Positions 1-8,350 are shown, numbered from the stretch's first letter. The stretch: DNA of 64,000 nucleotides from Lentzea alba (GCF_011067745.1 NZ_JAAMPJ010000004.1:620001-684000); one strand, 5' to 3'. Program-made: numbers and translations. The notes: a model not told the origin generated them from the sequence alone.

Positions 1-2163
1 ACCGGCATGTTCCCGTCCTACGACTACCCGGCGGCCACGTTCACGCCGATGCCGCGCCTGTCCGAGGCCTGCTACAAGCTCCCGAACACCGGCGACTGGT
101 GGTACGACGGCGGGAACCACGCCGTCGACACGCGGCTGAACACCGGCCGGTACATCACCAACGCGGGTTCCTCGATCAAGTCGCTGATGGCCGAGACGCC
201 GATGGTCAACGGCAAAATGCCCGCGCAGCAAGAGGCCTACAACAACTTCATGTCCACCTGGGTGCCGCCGATCCAGGAGTCGATCCAGGGCGTCGAGGGC
301 GCCGGGTACCTGTACGGCGGCATGCAGCCCGGGTTCTGGAACGACGGCGCGCACGGCGTGATCACCATCAACCCGTCGACCGGCAAGCAGTACGTGCACG
401 TCGTGACCAAGCCTCGCGCTGACTTCGTACGGTTGCGGGACAACGGATATCGGGTCACCGGGGTGAAGGACCTGCGGACCGGCGAACGGATGCGGTTCTC
501 GCAGTCCGCGGGCCACCTGACGATCCAGGGCATCACGAAGTGGGACGAGTACGACACCGTGTTCGCGGTGGAAACCGCTGGGCAGCAAGGCTTCTACACC
601 GGCGTCAAGGCCTCGGCGACGTCCTCCGAGGACGGTTTCCCCGCCTCGAACCTGACCGACGGCAGCTACGAGACGTACTGGGACGCCAACGCCGCCCAGC
701 CCGTCTCGATCTCGCTGGACCTCGGCCGGCGCAAGCAAGCCGCGTTCCTCGCGATCAACCAGCGCGAGTCGTCGCCGACGCACGCCCGCGTGTCGTTCGG
801 CCGGCCGGAGGATTCGAGCCGCATCAAGGACTACCAGCTGACCGCGTCCGACGACGGCCGCGACTGGTGGCACGTGCGGACCGGGGCACTGCCGTCCGCG
901 CGCGGCACGCAGTTCATCGACATCGGGTCGCAGCAGGCCCGATTCCTGAAGCTCACCGTGCTCAACACGTGGGGCGGCCCGCAGGCGCCGGTCTACTTCA
1001 AGGAACTGAAGATCGACGAGATCCGGGTCGGGCACAGCTCTCCGCGAGGGACCCAGGGCAACGCGCTGGAGGCGGAGGACGCGTCGCGGTCGGGTTCGGC
1101 GCGCAGCGAGTTCTGCGCGGCCTGTTCCGGCACACGGCAGGTGACCGGGCTCGGCGGCGGTGAGCGCAACGCCGTGACCTATCACGATGTTTCCGTTGCC
1201 ACGGCGGGTACTTACAGTCTGCAGCTGGATTTGACGTCCGCCGCGGCTTCCTCGGTGTCCGTGTCGGTGAACGGTGGTGCGCCGGTTTCCGTTGCGGTGC
1301 CTGCTGATCGCGCCGACGTGCCGGACCCGACGTCGGTCGCGGTGCCGTTGAACGCGGGCCGCAACACGGTGAAGCTCTTCGGCACGGGCAAACCGCTCGG
1401 CCTGGACCGGATCTCGGTCGGCGGCCTGCCGCCGGCGAACTACACGCCCAAGACGACGCTGACCGTCACACCCCATGGCGTGCAATGGGTCGCGCCGGGC
1501 CAGCAGGCCGTGAAGATCACCGCACGGCTGCGGCTCGACGCCGACGACCAGATCGACAACGTGTCGCTGGCACCCGTGTTGCCGGCAGGCTGGACGCTGA
1601 CCGGTGCACCGGCCACGCGCGCGTCGATGCGCCTCGCCGGACTGCTGGAAGGCACCTGGACCGCGACTTCGCCCGCCGGGCAGGACGTGGGTTCGGTCAG
1701 CATCCCGGTGACCGCGTCGTTCCAGCTGCTGAGCTCCGGCCGCAAGGTGTCCGGGACGGTGCCGGTGCGCACCAGGCCCGCGGACCGCGTGTTCGTGCGC
1801 GAGGCGGAGGACTCGGCGAACTCTTTCGGCAGCACGGGTCTGACCAGCTGCGGGTCGTGTTCGGGTGGGGAGAAGGTGCGCAACATCGGCGGCAGCCCGG
1901 ACGCCTCGGTGACGTTCCCGAACGTCACCGTGCCGGTCGCGGGCGCGTACAAGATGTTCATCCAGTTCACGGTGAACGGGCCGCGCTCGTACTTCGTTTC
2001 CGTCAACGGCGGTGCGCCGGTCGAGGTCAAGCTCAACGGGGTCGGCAACAACACCCCTTACGTGGCAGAGCTTCCGGTGACGCTCAACGCGGGCGCGAAC
2101 ACCATCAAGTTCGGCAACGACAACGCCGGTGCTCCTGATCTGGACCAGATCGCGATCGCCTGA
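1..2163 (+). CDS. Secreted GH29-like alpha-L-fucosidase, C-terminal part, with discoidin and carbohydrate-binding modules (5' truncated)
   Basis: The frame is open from base 1, so the N-terminus and signal peptide lie outside; the ATG at 7 is internal. The first ~195 visible residues resemble the end of a GH29 fucosidase barrel and its beta-sandwich (the stretch around VNGKMPAQQEA parallels the usual 'DG..P..Q' turn). Then follow an F5/8 type C (discoidin) domain (~200-345), a jelly-roll CBM beginning EAEDAS with a close cysteine pair (~355-475), a NEW3 domain (~480-595) and a second EAEDS-type CBM with another cysteine pair (~600-718). It probably releases fucose or a related sugar from extracellular glycans. 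The catalytic residues are not in the window, so the GH family is a likeness call; the accessory modules are clear. A 12-bp-stem hairpin follows the stop. Confidence 0.7.
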   Translation, partial: TGMFPSYDYPAATFTPMPRLSEACYKLPNTGDWWYDGGNHAVDTRLNTGRYITNAGSSIKSLMAETPMVNGKMPAQQEAYNNFMSTWVPPIQESIQGVEGAGYLYGGMQPGFWNDGAHGVITINPSTGKQYVHVVTKPRADFVRLRDNGYRVTGVKDLRTGERMRFSQSAGHLTIQGITKWDEYDTVFAVETAGQQGFYTGVKASATSSEDGFPASNLTDGSYETYWDANAAQPVSISLDLGRRKQAAFLAINQRESSPTHARVSFGRPEDSSRIKDYQLTASDDGRDWWHVRTGALPSARGTQFIDIGSQQARFLKLTVLNTWGGPQAPVYFKELKIDEIRVGHSSPRGTQGNALEAEDASRSGSARSEFCAACSGTRQVTGLGGGERNAVTYHDVSVATAGTYSLQLDLTSAAASSVSVSVNGGAPVSVAVPADRADVPDPTSVAVPLNAGRNTVKLFGTGKPLGLDRISVGGLPPANYTPKTTLTVTPHGVQWVAPGQQAVKITARLRLDADDQIDNVSLAPVLPAGWTLTGAPATRASMRLAGLLEGTWTATSPAGQDVGSVSIPVTASFQLLSSGRKVSGTVPVRTRPADRVFVREAEDSANSFGSTGLTSCGSCSGGEKVRNIGGSPDASVTFPNVTVPVAGAYKMFIQFTVNGPRSYFVSVNGGAPVEVKLNGVGNNTPYVAELPVTLNAGANTIKFGNDNAGAPDLDQIAIA

Positions 2164-2172
2164 GGTCTCGGC

Positions 2173-2206
2173 GGAACGGCACCCCGCCTCGGTAGGGTGC
2201 CGTTCC
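2173..2206 (+). terminator. Perfect 12-bp stem-loop after the fucosidase gene
   Basis: GGAACGGCACCC (2173-2184) pairs perfectly with GGGTGCCGTTCC (2195-2206) across a 10-nt loop. It begins 10 bases after the stop and ends one base before the ATG at 2208. There is no T-tract, which is common for actinomycete terminators. Being so close to the next start, it would also hinder ribosome loading at 2208. Confidence 0.7.
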
Positions 2207-2207
2207 C

Positions 2208-3047
2208 ATGAGGCTGAACATGGCGGCGGCTTTCGGCTCCGCGCAAGAGGTCGCGGCGCTCGTCGCACAGGGCGAGGACGTCGACGCGCTGTACGACGGC
2301 AGCACCGCGTTGTGGCGCGCGGTGTACGTGAGGAACTTCGACAGCGTCGAGGTGTTGCTGGCCGCGGGCGCGGATCCGGCGCTGCCCATGATGTCCGGCT
2401 GGTCACCCGCCCGCCTCAGCCTGGCCACGGAGCGACCGCTCGCCACCGACGAGGTTCTCACGCCGCGGGAACTGGCGGCCGTCGAGGAACGGGACAGGCT
2501 CGTCGCGGCGGTCGGGAGATTTCCGGCGGGGGACGGGTTCAGCATCGCCTGCGTCGCGGGCATCGACGCGCACGAGGCGGCGCGCAGGCTGAAGGCCTAT
2601 GTCGTGCCGGACGACGAGCGTCCGGACGTCACGAACTGGACTTGGGACGACGAGCCGTTCGGCGACGACTCCGAGCTCGCCGTCGGCGTCACCGACGTTC
2701 CGGGCGGATGTGTGCTGATGCAGCCGTGGTACTACAACGCCGCCACGCCGGTGGTGGCGAACCTGTTGTCCGCCGGCACGGTGGTGTACGCCATGTACGC
2801 GAACCCCAAGAGCGGCAACCAGGGCAGGATCGCCCGCGACGGCCAGGTCGTCGCCTGGGACCCGCACCCCGGTGGTTCGGCCAACGCGGACGACACCACG
2901 CTGGAGGTGTTGCTCGCGCACCTCTACGCCGGCAAGGCGGTCGCGTACTGCTGCGCCTACGTGGGCCTGCGTCCCGAGAACACCAAGGCGTTCACCGAGC
3001 CGGACCAGTGGCTGCTCCTTCCCGATCGGGACTACTGGCGCGCATGA
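2208..3047 (+). CDS. Ankyrin-repeat-type hypothetical protein
   Basis: Predicted cytoplasmic protein of 279 residues. The first ~65 residues look like one or two ankyrin units (pattern 'G.STALWRAVY...SVEVLLAAGADP'), a protein-binding helical fold. The remaining ~200 residues are rich in aromatic and acidic positions and I do not recognise them. There is no signal peptide or membrane segment. The ATG at 2208 follows a hairpin directly and has no ribosome site; the in-frame ATG at 2220 has GAGG six bases upstream and may be the real start. The stop is 7 bases before the oxygenase-like gene, so the two are probably cotranscribed. Function unknown. Confidence 0.6.
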   Translation: MRLNMAAAFGSAQEVAALVAQGEDVDALYDGSTALWRAVYVRNFDSVEVLLAAGADPALPMMSGWSPARLSLATERPLATDEVLTPRELAAVEERDRLVAAVGRFPAGDGFSIACVAGIDAHEAARRLKAYVVPDDERPDVTNWTWDDEPFGDDSELAVGVTDVPGGCVLMQPWYYNAATPVVANLLSAGTVVYAMYANPKSGNQGRIARDGQVVAWDPHPGGSANADDTTLEVLLAHLYAGKAVAYCCAYVGLRPENTKAFTEPDQWLLLPDRDYWRA

Positions 3048-3054
3048 TGGGTGG

Positions 3055-3885
3055 ATGCTGGAGGCACTGCGGCGTCAGCTGAGCGAGTCGTTGTTCGAGC
3101 GGGTCGCGGGTCCGGAGCGCGAGAAGCACGCGCGGCGGATCCACGAGACGCCCGGCCCGCGCATGTTCGCGGACGACCGGCCGATCCGGCACGTCCACGC
3201 CGACCACGCCATGTTCATCGGCGGGCTGCGGGCGTTGCTGCTGCAGTCGTTGCACCCGCTGGCGATGGCCGCCGTCGCCCAGCACTCCGACTACCGCACC
3301 GATCCGTGGGGACGGTTGCAGCGCACGAGCCTGTTCATCGGCGTCACCACCTACGGCACGGTCGAGCACGCGCACAAGGCGATCGACCGGCTCGGCCGCG
3401 TGCACGAGCACATCCACGGCACCGCGCCGGACGGCCGCCAGTACCGTGCCGACGACCCGCACCTGCTGGCCTGGGTGCACGTGGCCGAGGTCGACAGTTT
3501 CCTGCGCTGCCACCAGAAGTACGGCGAGAAGCCCCTCGACGACTACGACGGGTACGTCGCGGACATGGCCGTCATCGGTGAGGCGCTGGGCGTGGTGGAC
3601 CCGCCGCGCACGACCGCCGAGCTCGAAATGCGGCTGAACTCCTACCGGGCCGAGCTGAAGAGCACCCACGACGCCCGCGAGGCCGCTCGGTTCCTGCTGT
3701 TCAAGGCTCCGTTGCCGCTGCTGGCGCGGGGCCCGTACGCGATCCTGGCGGCCACGGCCGTCGCCAGTCTGCCGGTGTGGGCGCGGATTCCGTTGCGGCT
3801 GCCCTACCTGCCGATCGCCGAGGCGACCGGCGTGCGGTTCGCGGGCCACGTGTTGATGCGCGGCCTGCGCTGGGTCACCGGCTGA
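3055..3885 (+). CDS. MpaB/latex-clearing-protein family oxygenase (DUF2236)
   Basis: 276 residues. The middle carries the family's histidine-rich pattern: LLLQSLHPLAMAAVAQHSDY followed by the RTDPWGRLQRT block, then a downstream W-V-H segment. In characterised relatives (rubber oxygenase Lcp, fungal MpaB) these histidines hold a b-type heme. A hydrophobic stretch near residues 210-245 could sit against a membrane. The substrate cannot be told from sequence; many actinomycete members are simply 'oxygenase MpaB family'. The ATG at 3055 was chosen because homology begins with MLEALRRQL; upstream codons in this frame overlap the ankyrin gene and look like antisense-type shadow. Spacing of 7 bp suggests one operon with the ankyrin protein. 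Confidence 0.8.
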   Translation: MLEALRRQLSESLFERVAGPEREKHARRIHETPGPRMFADDRPIRHVHADHAMFIGGLRALLLQSLHPLAMAAVAQHSDYRTDPWGRLQRTSLFIGVTTYGTVEHAHKAIDRLGRVHEHIHGTAPDGRQYRADDPHLLAWVHVAEVDSFLRCHQKYGEKPLDDYDGYVADMAVIGEALGVVDPPRTTAELEMRLNSYRAELKSTHDAREAARFLLFKAPLPLLARGPYAILAATAVASLPVWARIPLRLPYLPIAEATGVRFAGHVLMRGLRWVTG

Positions 3886-3888
3886 GGG

Positions 3889-4908
3889 TCAGCGGAAGTC
3901 GCTGACCCGGAAGGCGGAGAGCATGTCGCCGTCGCGGAGATCGCCAACCTCCGGTTTGACGTTGTTGAACGAGGCTTCCACGCCCACCCAGCCGTGGAAC
4001 TGGCCGTCGTCGTCGAGGATCTGCAGCATCGGCTTCACGTGCGAGTTGCCCTGGTAGCACTTGCTCTGCACGCCCTGCTTGCTGATGGTCAGGCAGCTGC
4101 ACCACTGCCAGTGCGTGTCGCGGCGGTCGTTGTTCGAGACGCGCACGATGTAGTTCTGGATCGAGGTGTCGGTGGTCCCGGGGTTGCAGCCGCCCTTGCA
4201 GGAGGTCCCCGACTCGGGCTGGAGGTAGGTGAGGCACCAGGTCGTGGTCGTGCAGGCGCCGTACTTCGCGATGTCGAACCCACCGCTGTCGTCGGTCAGT
4301 TTGCCGTGGTCCCAGCCCTTGTAGGTCAGCCGCAGGGTGCCGGGGAACGCCTCCACGCTCGACATCTGGCGGCGGGTGGTCAGCGGGGTGTTGCTGCCGT
4401 AGCCGTACCCGGCCGTGGCCAGGGCGTTGGACCGGAAGTCGAGCCGGACGAGCTTGGTGTCCGGGCTCACGACGATCGCCCACTCCTCGTTCCACCCCGG
4501 GACGGGCCAGGTGATGTGCAGAACGCCGTCGGTGACCCGGTAGTTGCCGGTCCTCGGCTCCTCGTTGGGAGCACCGGCGAAACCGCCTGCCGTCCGCACT
4601 TCGCAGTCGCGCACCTCGGTGGCGCCGGGACTCACCACCGAGGTGGAGCAGGACGGGTCGGGTTTCACCCCGGTTCCGGCACGAGCGGCAGGTGTGCTCT
4701 GCTGCCACAGGTAGGTCCTCGCGCGCACCTTGCCGTCGGTCGAGAAGGTGTAGTCGCTGAGGCGGACCCAGTTGGTCTTGCCCGCCTTGAACGAGCCGCG
4801 CGAGACGACGAAGTTCGCCTTGCCGCCCGGCAGGTCGACGGCGTGGGCCGGGGTGGGCAGGAGGGTGAACAGCGACAGGACGAGCAGAACGACAGGCGTC
4901 TTGCGCAT
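3889..4908 (-). CDS. Secreted cysteine-containing protein of unknown function
   Basis: 339 residues with a clean Sec signal peptide (MRKTPVVLLVLSLF... cleaved after AHA, about residue 23). The mature protein has around ten cysteines, several in close pairs (for example the SGTSCKGGC and WCSCLT stretches), suggesting disulfides in an extracellular fold. It is rich in Thr, Trp and Tyr with no catalytic motif I can name. It ends 4 bp from the convergent oxygenase gene. Upstream, a perfect 12-bp palindrome at 4921-4932 with an AGCGCT core sits only 12 bp before the start codon and could be a regulator site. I do not recognise the family. Confidence 0.75.
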   Translation of the reverse strand: MRKTPVVLLVLSLFTLLPTPAHAVDLPGGKANFVVSRGSFKAGKTNWVRLSDYTFSTDGKVRARTYLWQQSTPAARAGTGVKPDPSCSTSVVSPGATEVRDCEVRTAGGFAGAPNEEPRTGNYRVTDGVLHITWPVPGWNEEWAIVVSPDTKLVRLDFRSNALATAGYGYGSNTPLTTRRQMSSVEAFPGTLRLTYKGWDHGKLTDDSGGFDIAKYGACTTTTWCLTYLQPESGTSCKGGCNPGTTDTSIQNYIVRVSNNDRRDTHWQWCSCLTISKQGVQSKCYQGNSHVKPMLQILDDDGQFHGWVGVEASFNNVKPEVGDLRDGDMLSAFRVSDFR

Positions 4909-4920
4909 GGATCCCCCAGT

Positions 4921-4932
4921 GGTAGCGCTACC
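4921..4932. promoter_or_regulatory. Perfect palindrome GGTAGCGCTACC (LacI-type core)
   Basis: A 12-bp perfect palindrome with the AGCGCT centre typical of LacI-family operators in actinomycetes. It lies 12 bp upstream of the start codon of the secreted protein gene and covers the stop codon of the upstream hydrolase (TAG at 4930-4928 on the minus strand). It could be an operator, or a short pause hairpin; position favours an operator. No cognate regulator is adjacent. Confidence 0.4.
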
Positions 4933-5692
4933 CCTGCAGGAAGTCGACCACGAGCGGCGTCGCCTCGCCAGCGAACTCCTCGAAATAGCCGTGTCGCGCT
5001 CCCTCGATCAGGTGCATCCGCGCGCCGGGGATACGCTCCGTGATCAGGGGAGCGTTGGCCGCGGGGTTGAAGACGTCCTCGGTGCCGTGCACCACGAGCG
5101 TCGGCGCGGTGATCGACGGCAGGACGTCCCACGCGTCGTGCTCGGCGCTCGCGAACAGGTGCCGCTTGCGCGCGTAGGGCGGCATGGCCGGGTCGCCGAG
5201 CGTGTTGAACGGCCCGCGGTAGGCCGGCGTGTACATCAGCTCTTCCAACGCCCGGCGCGCCTTCATCGGGTCGACCTGCGCCAGCGACCTGCGCACCTCG
5301 GCGCTGCGCTCGATCGCGTGCGGCCCGCCGGGGGAGGTGCAGCCGAGCACGAGCCGGTCGACCCGTGCGCCGTGCGAGGCCGCGATCCACTGCGCGATCC
5401 GGCCGCCCATCGAGGTGCCGTAGACGTGGGCTCGGTCGATGCCGGCGTCGTCGAGGATCGCGACGCAGTCCGACGCGAAGAGCCGGGTGCTGTACGGGGC
5501 GTCGGGCTTGTCGCTGGAACCGGTGCCGCGGTGGTCCGTGACGATCGTCGTGAACGCCGCGGAGAAGCCCGCACGCACCTGTGACCACCAGCGGGACGAG
5601 TTGGACTGGCCCGCGATCAGCAGCAGGGGAGGCCCGGAGCCCTCGACCGAGTAGAAGAGCTTGGTTCCGTCGGCGGCACGAGCGAGAGGCAC
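4928..5692 (-). CDS. Alpha/beta-hydrolase fold enzyme
   Basis: 254 residues, typical size for a cytoplasmic alpha/beta hydrolase. The nucleophile elbow GTSMGG puts Ser94 as nucleophile; the oxyanion/turn motif DHRGTGSSD is at ~53-61, the acid is probably in the GTEDVFNP stretch and the base is His in GARHGYFEEF near the C-terminus. The substrate is not predictable; this subgroup includes 3-oxoadipate enol-lactonase-like esterases. Start is GTG at 5692. It is transcribed away from the chitinase, sharing the 92-bp region 5693-5784, and runs toward the secreted-protein gene 19 bp downstream. Confidence 0.85.
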   Translation of the reverse strand: MPLARAADGTKLFYSVEGSGPPLLLIAGQSNSSRWWSQVRAGFSAAFTTIVTDHRGTGSSDKPDAPYSTRLFASDCVAILDDAGIDRAHVYGTSMGGRIAQWIAASHGARVDRLVLGCTSPGGPHAIERSAEVRRSLAQVDPMKARRALEELMYTPAYRGPFNTLGDPAMPPYARKRHLFASAEHDAWDVLPSITAPTLVVHGTEDVFNPAANAPLITERIPGARMHLIEGARHGYFEEFAGEATPLVVDFLQG

Positions 5693-5725
5693 GACTGGTC
5701 AGTCTAGAACCTTGACGCACGGGTT

Positions 5726-5741
5726 GATGGTCTAGTCCAAT
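5726..5741 (+). promoter_or_regulatory. DasR-responsive-element-like box upstream of the chitinase
   Basis: GATGGTCTAGTCCAAT resembles the Streptomyces dre consensus A(C/G)TGGTCTAGACCA(C/G)T, keeping TGGTCTAG and CCA with the same spacing. It begins 8 bp after a TTGACG hexamer (5712-5717), so it would lie between or over the promoter elements, 44 bp before the chitinase ATG. A related but interrupted ACTGGTC...TCTAGAACC sequence lies at 5694-5711. GntR-family DasR represses chitin and N-acetylglucosamine genes in streptomycetes through such sites; extension to this organism is inference. Confidence 0.6.
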
Positions 5742-5784
5742 TCGGATGACCCCTGCCGGCCGCCACGTCAGGAACGGAGCAACC

Positions 5785-7254
5785 ATGCTGTTGTTCGCCC
5801 GAATATCCGCGGTGGCCGCACTGGTGCTCGGCACCGTGATCGTGAGTTTCGCCCCTGCCAGCGCCGCCGGCGTCACGGCGACGTTCGCCAAGCAGTCCTG
5901 GGCCACCGGGTACACCGCGACGGTGACGATCAAGAACGAGACCAGCGCGGCCATCGGCTCCTGGAAGGTCGAGTTCGACTACCCGGCCTCCACCACCGTC
6001 GGTGCCTACTGGGACTCGTTGCTCACCAAGAGCGGCAACCACCACACGTTCGTCAACCGCGAGTACAACGGCTCCGTCGCGCCCGGCGCCAGCGTGACGT
6101 TCGGCTTCAACGCGGCCGGCACCGACGACCCGGCGAACTGCACGATCAACGGCGCGGCGTGCACGGGTGGCACCCCGCCGACTACCACCACCACGACCAC
6201 CACCACCACCACCACCACGACTGGCCCGCCGCCCACGGGCAGCCTGCCGCGCAAGGTGCTCGTCGGTTACCTGCACGCCAGCTTCGCCAACGGTTCCGGG
6301 TACGTCCGGATGAAGGACGTGCCGGACGAGTGGGACGTCATCAACCTCTCGTTCGCCGAGCCGACCAGCCCGGCCAGCGGTGACCTGCGGTTCGCGCAGT
6401 GCCCGGTCGCCGAGTGCCCGAACGTCGAGTCCGAGGCCGAGTTCATCGCCGGCATCCGCGCCCAGCAGCAGAAGGGCAAGAAGGTGCTGATCTCCATCGG
6501 CGGCCAGAACGGTCAGGTGCGGCTGGAGACCACGGCCGCGCGCGACGCGTTCGTGCGGTCGGTCGGGGCGATCATCGACAAGTACGGCCTGAACGGTCTC
6601 GACGTGGACTTCGAGGGCCACTCGCTGTCGCTGAACCCCGGTGACGTCGACTTCCGGAACCCGACGACGCCGGTGATCGTGAACCTGATCTCCGCGCTGA
6701 GGTCGCTGAAGTCCCGCTACGGAGCCAACTTCGTGCTCACGATGGCGCCGGAGACGTTCTTCGTGCAGGTCGGTTACCAGTTCTACGGTGGCGCGGGCGG
6801 TGGTGACGCGCGCACCGGCGCGTACCTGCCGGTGATCGAGGCGATGCGCAACGACCTGACGTTGTTGCACGTGCAGGACTACAACTCCGGGCCGGTGATG
6901 GGCCTGGACAACCAGTGGCACTTCATGGGCGGCGCGGACTTCCACGTCGCGATGACCGACATGGTGCTCGCCGGGTTCCCGGTGCGCGGTGACGCGTCCA
7001 AGGTGTTCGCCGGGCTGCGGCAGGAACAGGTCGCGATCGGCCTGCCCGCCGCCGTCCCTGCGGGCAACGGGTTCACGTCCGTCGCGGACGTCCACACCGC
7101 GCTGGACTGCCTCACCAAGGGCACGCGTTGCGGCAGTTACCAGCCTAAGGGCGTCTATCCGAACCTGCGCGGCCTCATGACGTGGTCGATCAACTGGGAC
7201 AAGTTCAACAACTACGAGTTCTCCAAGTCCCACCGCGCCTACCTCCCCCGCTGA
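5785..7254 (+). CDS. Secreted chitinase: CBM2-type module, Thr/Pro linker, GH18 catalytic domain
   Basis: 489 residues from the ATG at 5785, preceded by AGGAACGGAG; an in-frame start at 5746 would spoil the signal peptide. Order: Sec signal (~1-27, cleaved after ASA), CBM2-like beta-sandwich (~28-128, SWKVEFDYP and YWDSLLTKSGNHHTF), a 20-residue poly-threonine/proline linker, then GH18 (~155-489). The catalytic strand reads NGLDVDFEG, so Glu277 is the acid and Asp273/Asp275 support substrate-assisted cleavage; the first Asp of the DxxDxDxE signature is Asn. The SIGG strand motif lies at ~237-240. It hydrolyses beta-1,4-GlcNAc polymers outside the cell. The upstream dre-like box predicts control by a DasR-type regulator. 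A 23-bp-stem palindrome immediately follows. Confidence 0.93.
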   Translation: MLLFARISAVAALVLGTVIVSFAPASAAGVTATFAKQSWATGYTATVTIKNETSAAIGSWKVEFDYPASTTVGAYWDSLLTKSGNHHTFVNREYNGSVAPGASVTFGFNAAGTDDPANCTINGAACTGGTPPTTTTTTTTTTTTTTGPPPTGSLPRKVLVGYLHASFANGSGYVRMKDVPDEWDVINLSFAEPTSPASGDLRFAQCPVAECPNVESEAEFIAGIRAQQQKGKKVLISIGGQNGQVRLETTAARDAFVRSVGAIIDKYGLNGLDVDFEGHSLSLNPGDVDFRNPTTPVIVNLISALRSLKSRYGANFVLTMAPETFFVQVGYQFYGGAGGGDARTGAYLPVIEAMRNDLTLLHVQDYNSGPVMGLDNQWHFMGGADFHVAMTDMVLAGFPVRGDASKVFAGLRQEQVAIGLPAAVPAGNGFTSVADVHTALDCLTKGTRCGSYQPKGVYPNLRGLMTWSINWDKFNNYEFSKSHRAYLPR

Positions 7255-7256
7255 AA

Positions 7257-7307
7257 CCATGGGGGGCACATTCATGGACGTGAGGTCCATGAATGTGCCC
7301 CCCATGG
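7257..7307. repeat. Perfect 23-bp-stem palindrome, probable bidirectional terminator or dispersed intergenic repeat
   Basis: The left arm 7257-7279 and right arm 7285-7307 are exact reverse complements around the 5-nt loop GTGAG. It fills the space between the convergent chitinase (stop 7254) and TenA-like gene (stop 7312). Such a long perfect stem would stop transcription from both sides. From memory, comparable long GGGGGGCAC-type palindromes recur between genes in Pseudonocardiaceae genomes, so it may be a copy of a dispersed element; only one copy is seen here. Confidence 0.75.
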
Positions 7308-7311
7308 CACC

Positions 7312-7953
7312 TCAGGCGAGGGTGGACCAGAACTGCAGTTCGTAGGCCTGCAGGAGGCGGCCGTAGCGCCACGCGTGCTTCGGCTGCCAGCCCGCGTCCA
7401 GGGCGGCCTGGATGGCGGCGATCGCGCGTTCTTCGAGCTGCGGCGCGGGCGTGGCGAAGAAGTCGACGAACGCGCACGCGTCGTCGTTGAACCCGTAGTG
7501 CTCGCGCAGCCCCTTCGCCATGCGGGCGCAGTAACCGCCCCACGCGGTGAAGTTCGCCAGGATCGCGAGGATCACGTCGGTCGGCTCGCCGTTCAGCGCC
7601 ATCCAGGCCTGGTAGGCCGGGTAGGCCTGGCAGCCGGGGAACGGCTCGTAGCCGTGGAAGTCCTTGGAGGACATGCCGGCCGCGTTCGCCAACGGCTCCA
7701 GCATCGGCAGCACCAGTTCCTCGCCGCCCGCGAGCAACGTGAAGAACGCCCGCGCGTTCGGCTCCTCCGCCTTCGCCGCCAGCGCGAGGAATGTTCGCCA
7801 GTCCGACGACACGATGTGGTTCTCTTCCGCGGCGAACGTCGCGATCACGGCCCGCGGCGCTTCGCCCGTTTCGATCAGCTTGACCACGAAGTTGTCGTGC
7901 TCACCGGGGTGCAGCTCCGTCCGAATGCGCGTGACCAGCTCTTTTGCGTTCAT
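7312..7953 (-). CDS. TenA/THI-4-PqqC-like helical-bundle protein
   Basis: 213 residues, the normal size of a TenA-type all-helical bundle. The pattern of long helices with conserved aromatic and Glu residues (EENHIVSSDWRTF, a central GEEL segment, NFTAWGGYCARMA) fits the heme-oxygenase-like TenA fold, whose best known members hydrolyse aminopyrimidine in thiamine salvage. No thi genes are nearby, so the substrate is unknown and it may not be a thiaminase. The start at 7953 (MNAKEL) is preferred over codons toward 8037, which would lie in the promoter region shared with the divergent DUF6204 gene. Confidence 0.65.
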   Translation of the reverse strand: MNAKELVTRIRTELHPGEHDNFVVKLIETGEAPRAVIATFAAEENHIVSSDWRTFLALAAKAEEPNARAFFTLLAGGEELVLPMLEPLANAAGMSSKDFHGYEPFPGCQAYPAYQAWMALNGEPTDVILAILANFTAWGGYCARMAKGLREHYGFNDDACAFVDFFATPAPQLEERAIAAIQAALDAGWQPKHAWRYGRLLQAYELQFWSTLA

Positions 7954-8023
7954 GGAGCAAGATTCTTCCGCACCTGAGAAATCGTTCGCCAGACCGCCGG
8001 GCGTTCGGGGAGCATCTTCGCTC

Positions 8024-8350
8024 GTGGCTGAACACACCTACCGAGTAACCGTCCGCGGCCGCTTCGCCGACCTGACCGAGGACCAGCGCTCAACGCTGCG
8101 GGAGCGGCTGAAGGGCTTCGACTTCCTGCGCAGCGGCGGGTTCAGCGAGGAAGGCGCGCTCACGTTCGACGAGAAGCTCGACTTCTTCAGCTACCGCGTG
8201 ATCCTGACCGCGGCCGAGAAACCGGACGACGCGGGACTGCGGCGCGCGACCACCGCTCTCGACGCGCTGGGCGTCGACTTCAAGGGGTTGCGCGCCACCG
8301 TCACCGACATGGACGAGATGAAGATCAACCGGCCGAAACGGCTGGGCTGA
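8024..8350 (+). CDS. DUF6204 family protein
   Basis: 108 residues from a GTG start (VAEHTYRVTVRGRF), divergent from the TenA-like gene 70 bp away. It is a small ferredoxin-like alpha/beta protein matching the actinomycete DUF6204 pattern: an N-terminal TYRVTVRG strand, a central FDEKLDFFSYRV block, and a C-terminal Asp-rich end followed by basic residues. No catalytic motif and no signal peptide. Its last 26 bp overlap the 3' end of the convergent amidase gene. Function unknown. Confidence 0.75.
   Translation: MAEHTYRVTVRGRFADLTEDQRSTLRERLKGFDFLRSGGFSEEGALTFDEKLDFFSYRVILTAAEKPDDAGLRRATTALDALGVDFKGLRATVTDMDEMKINRPKRLG

Noticed and set aside
6180..6235. ACC-rich tandem repeat resembling a satellite or CRISPR-like tract
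   Set aside because: It encodes the Thr/Pro linker of the chitinase; no spacer structure.
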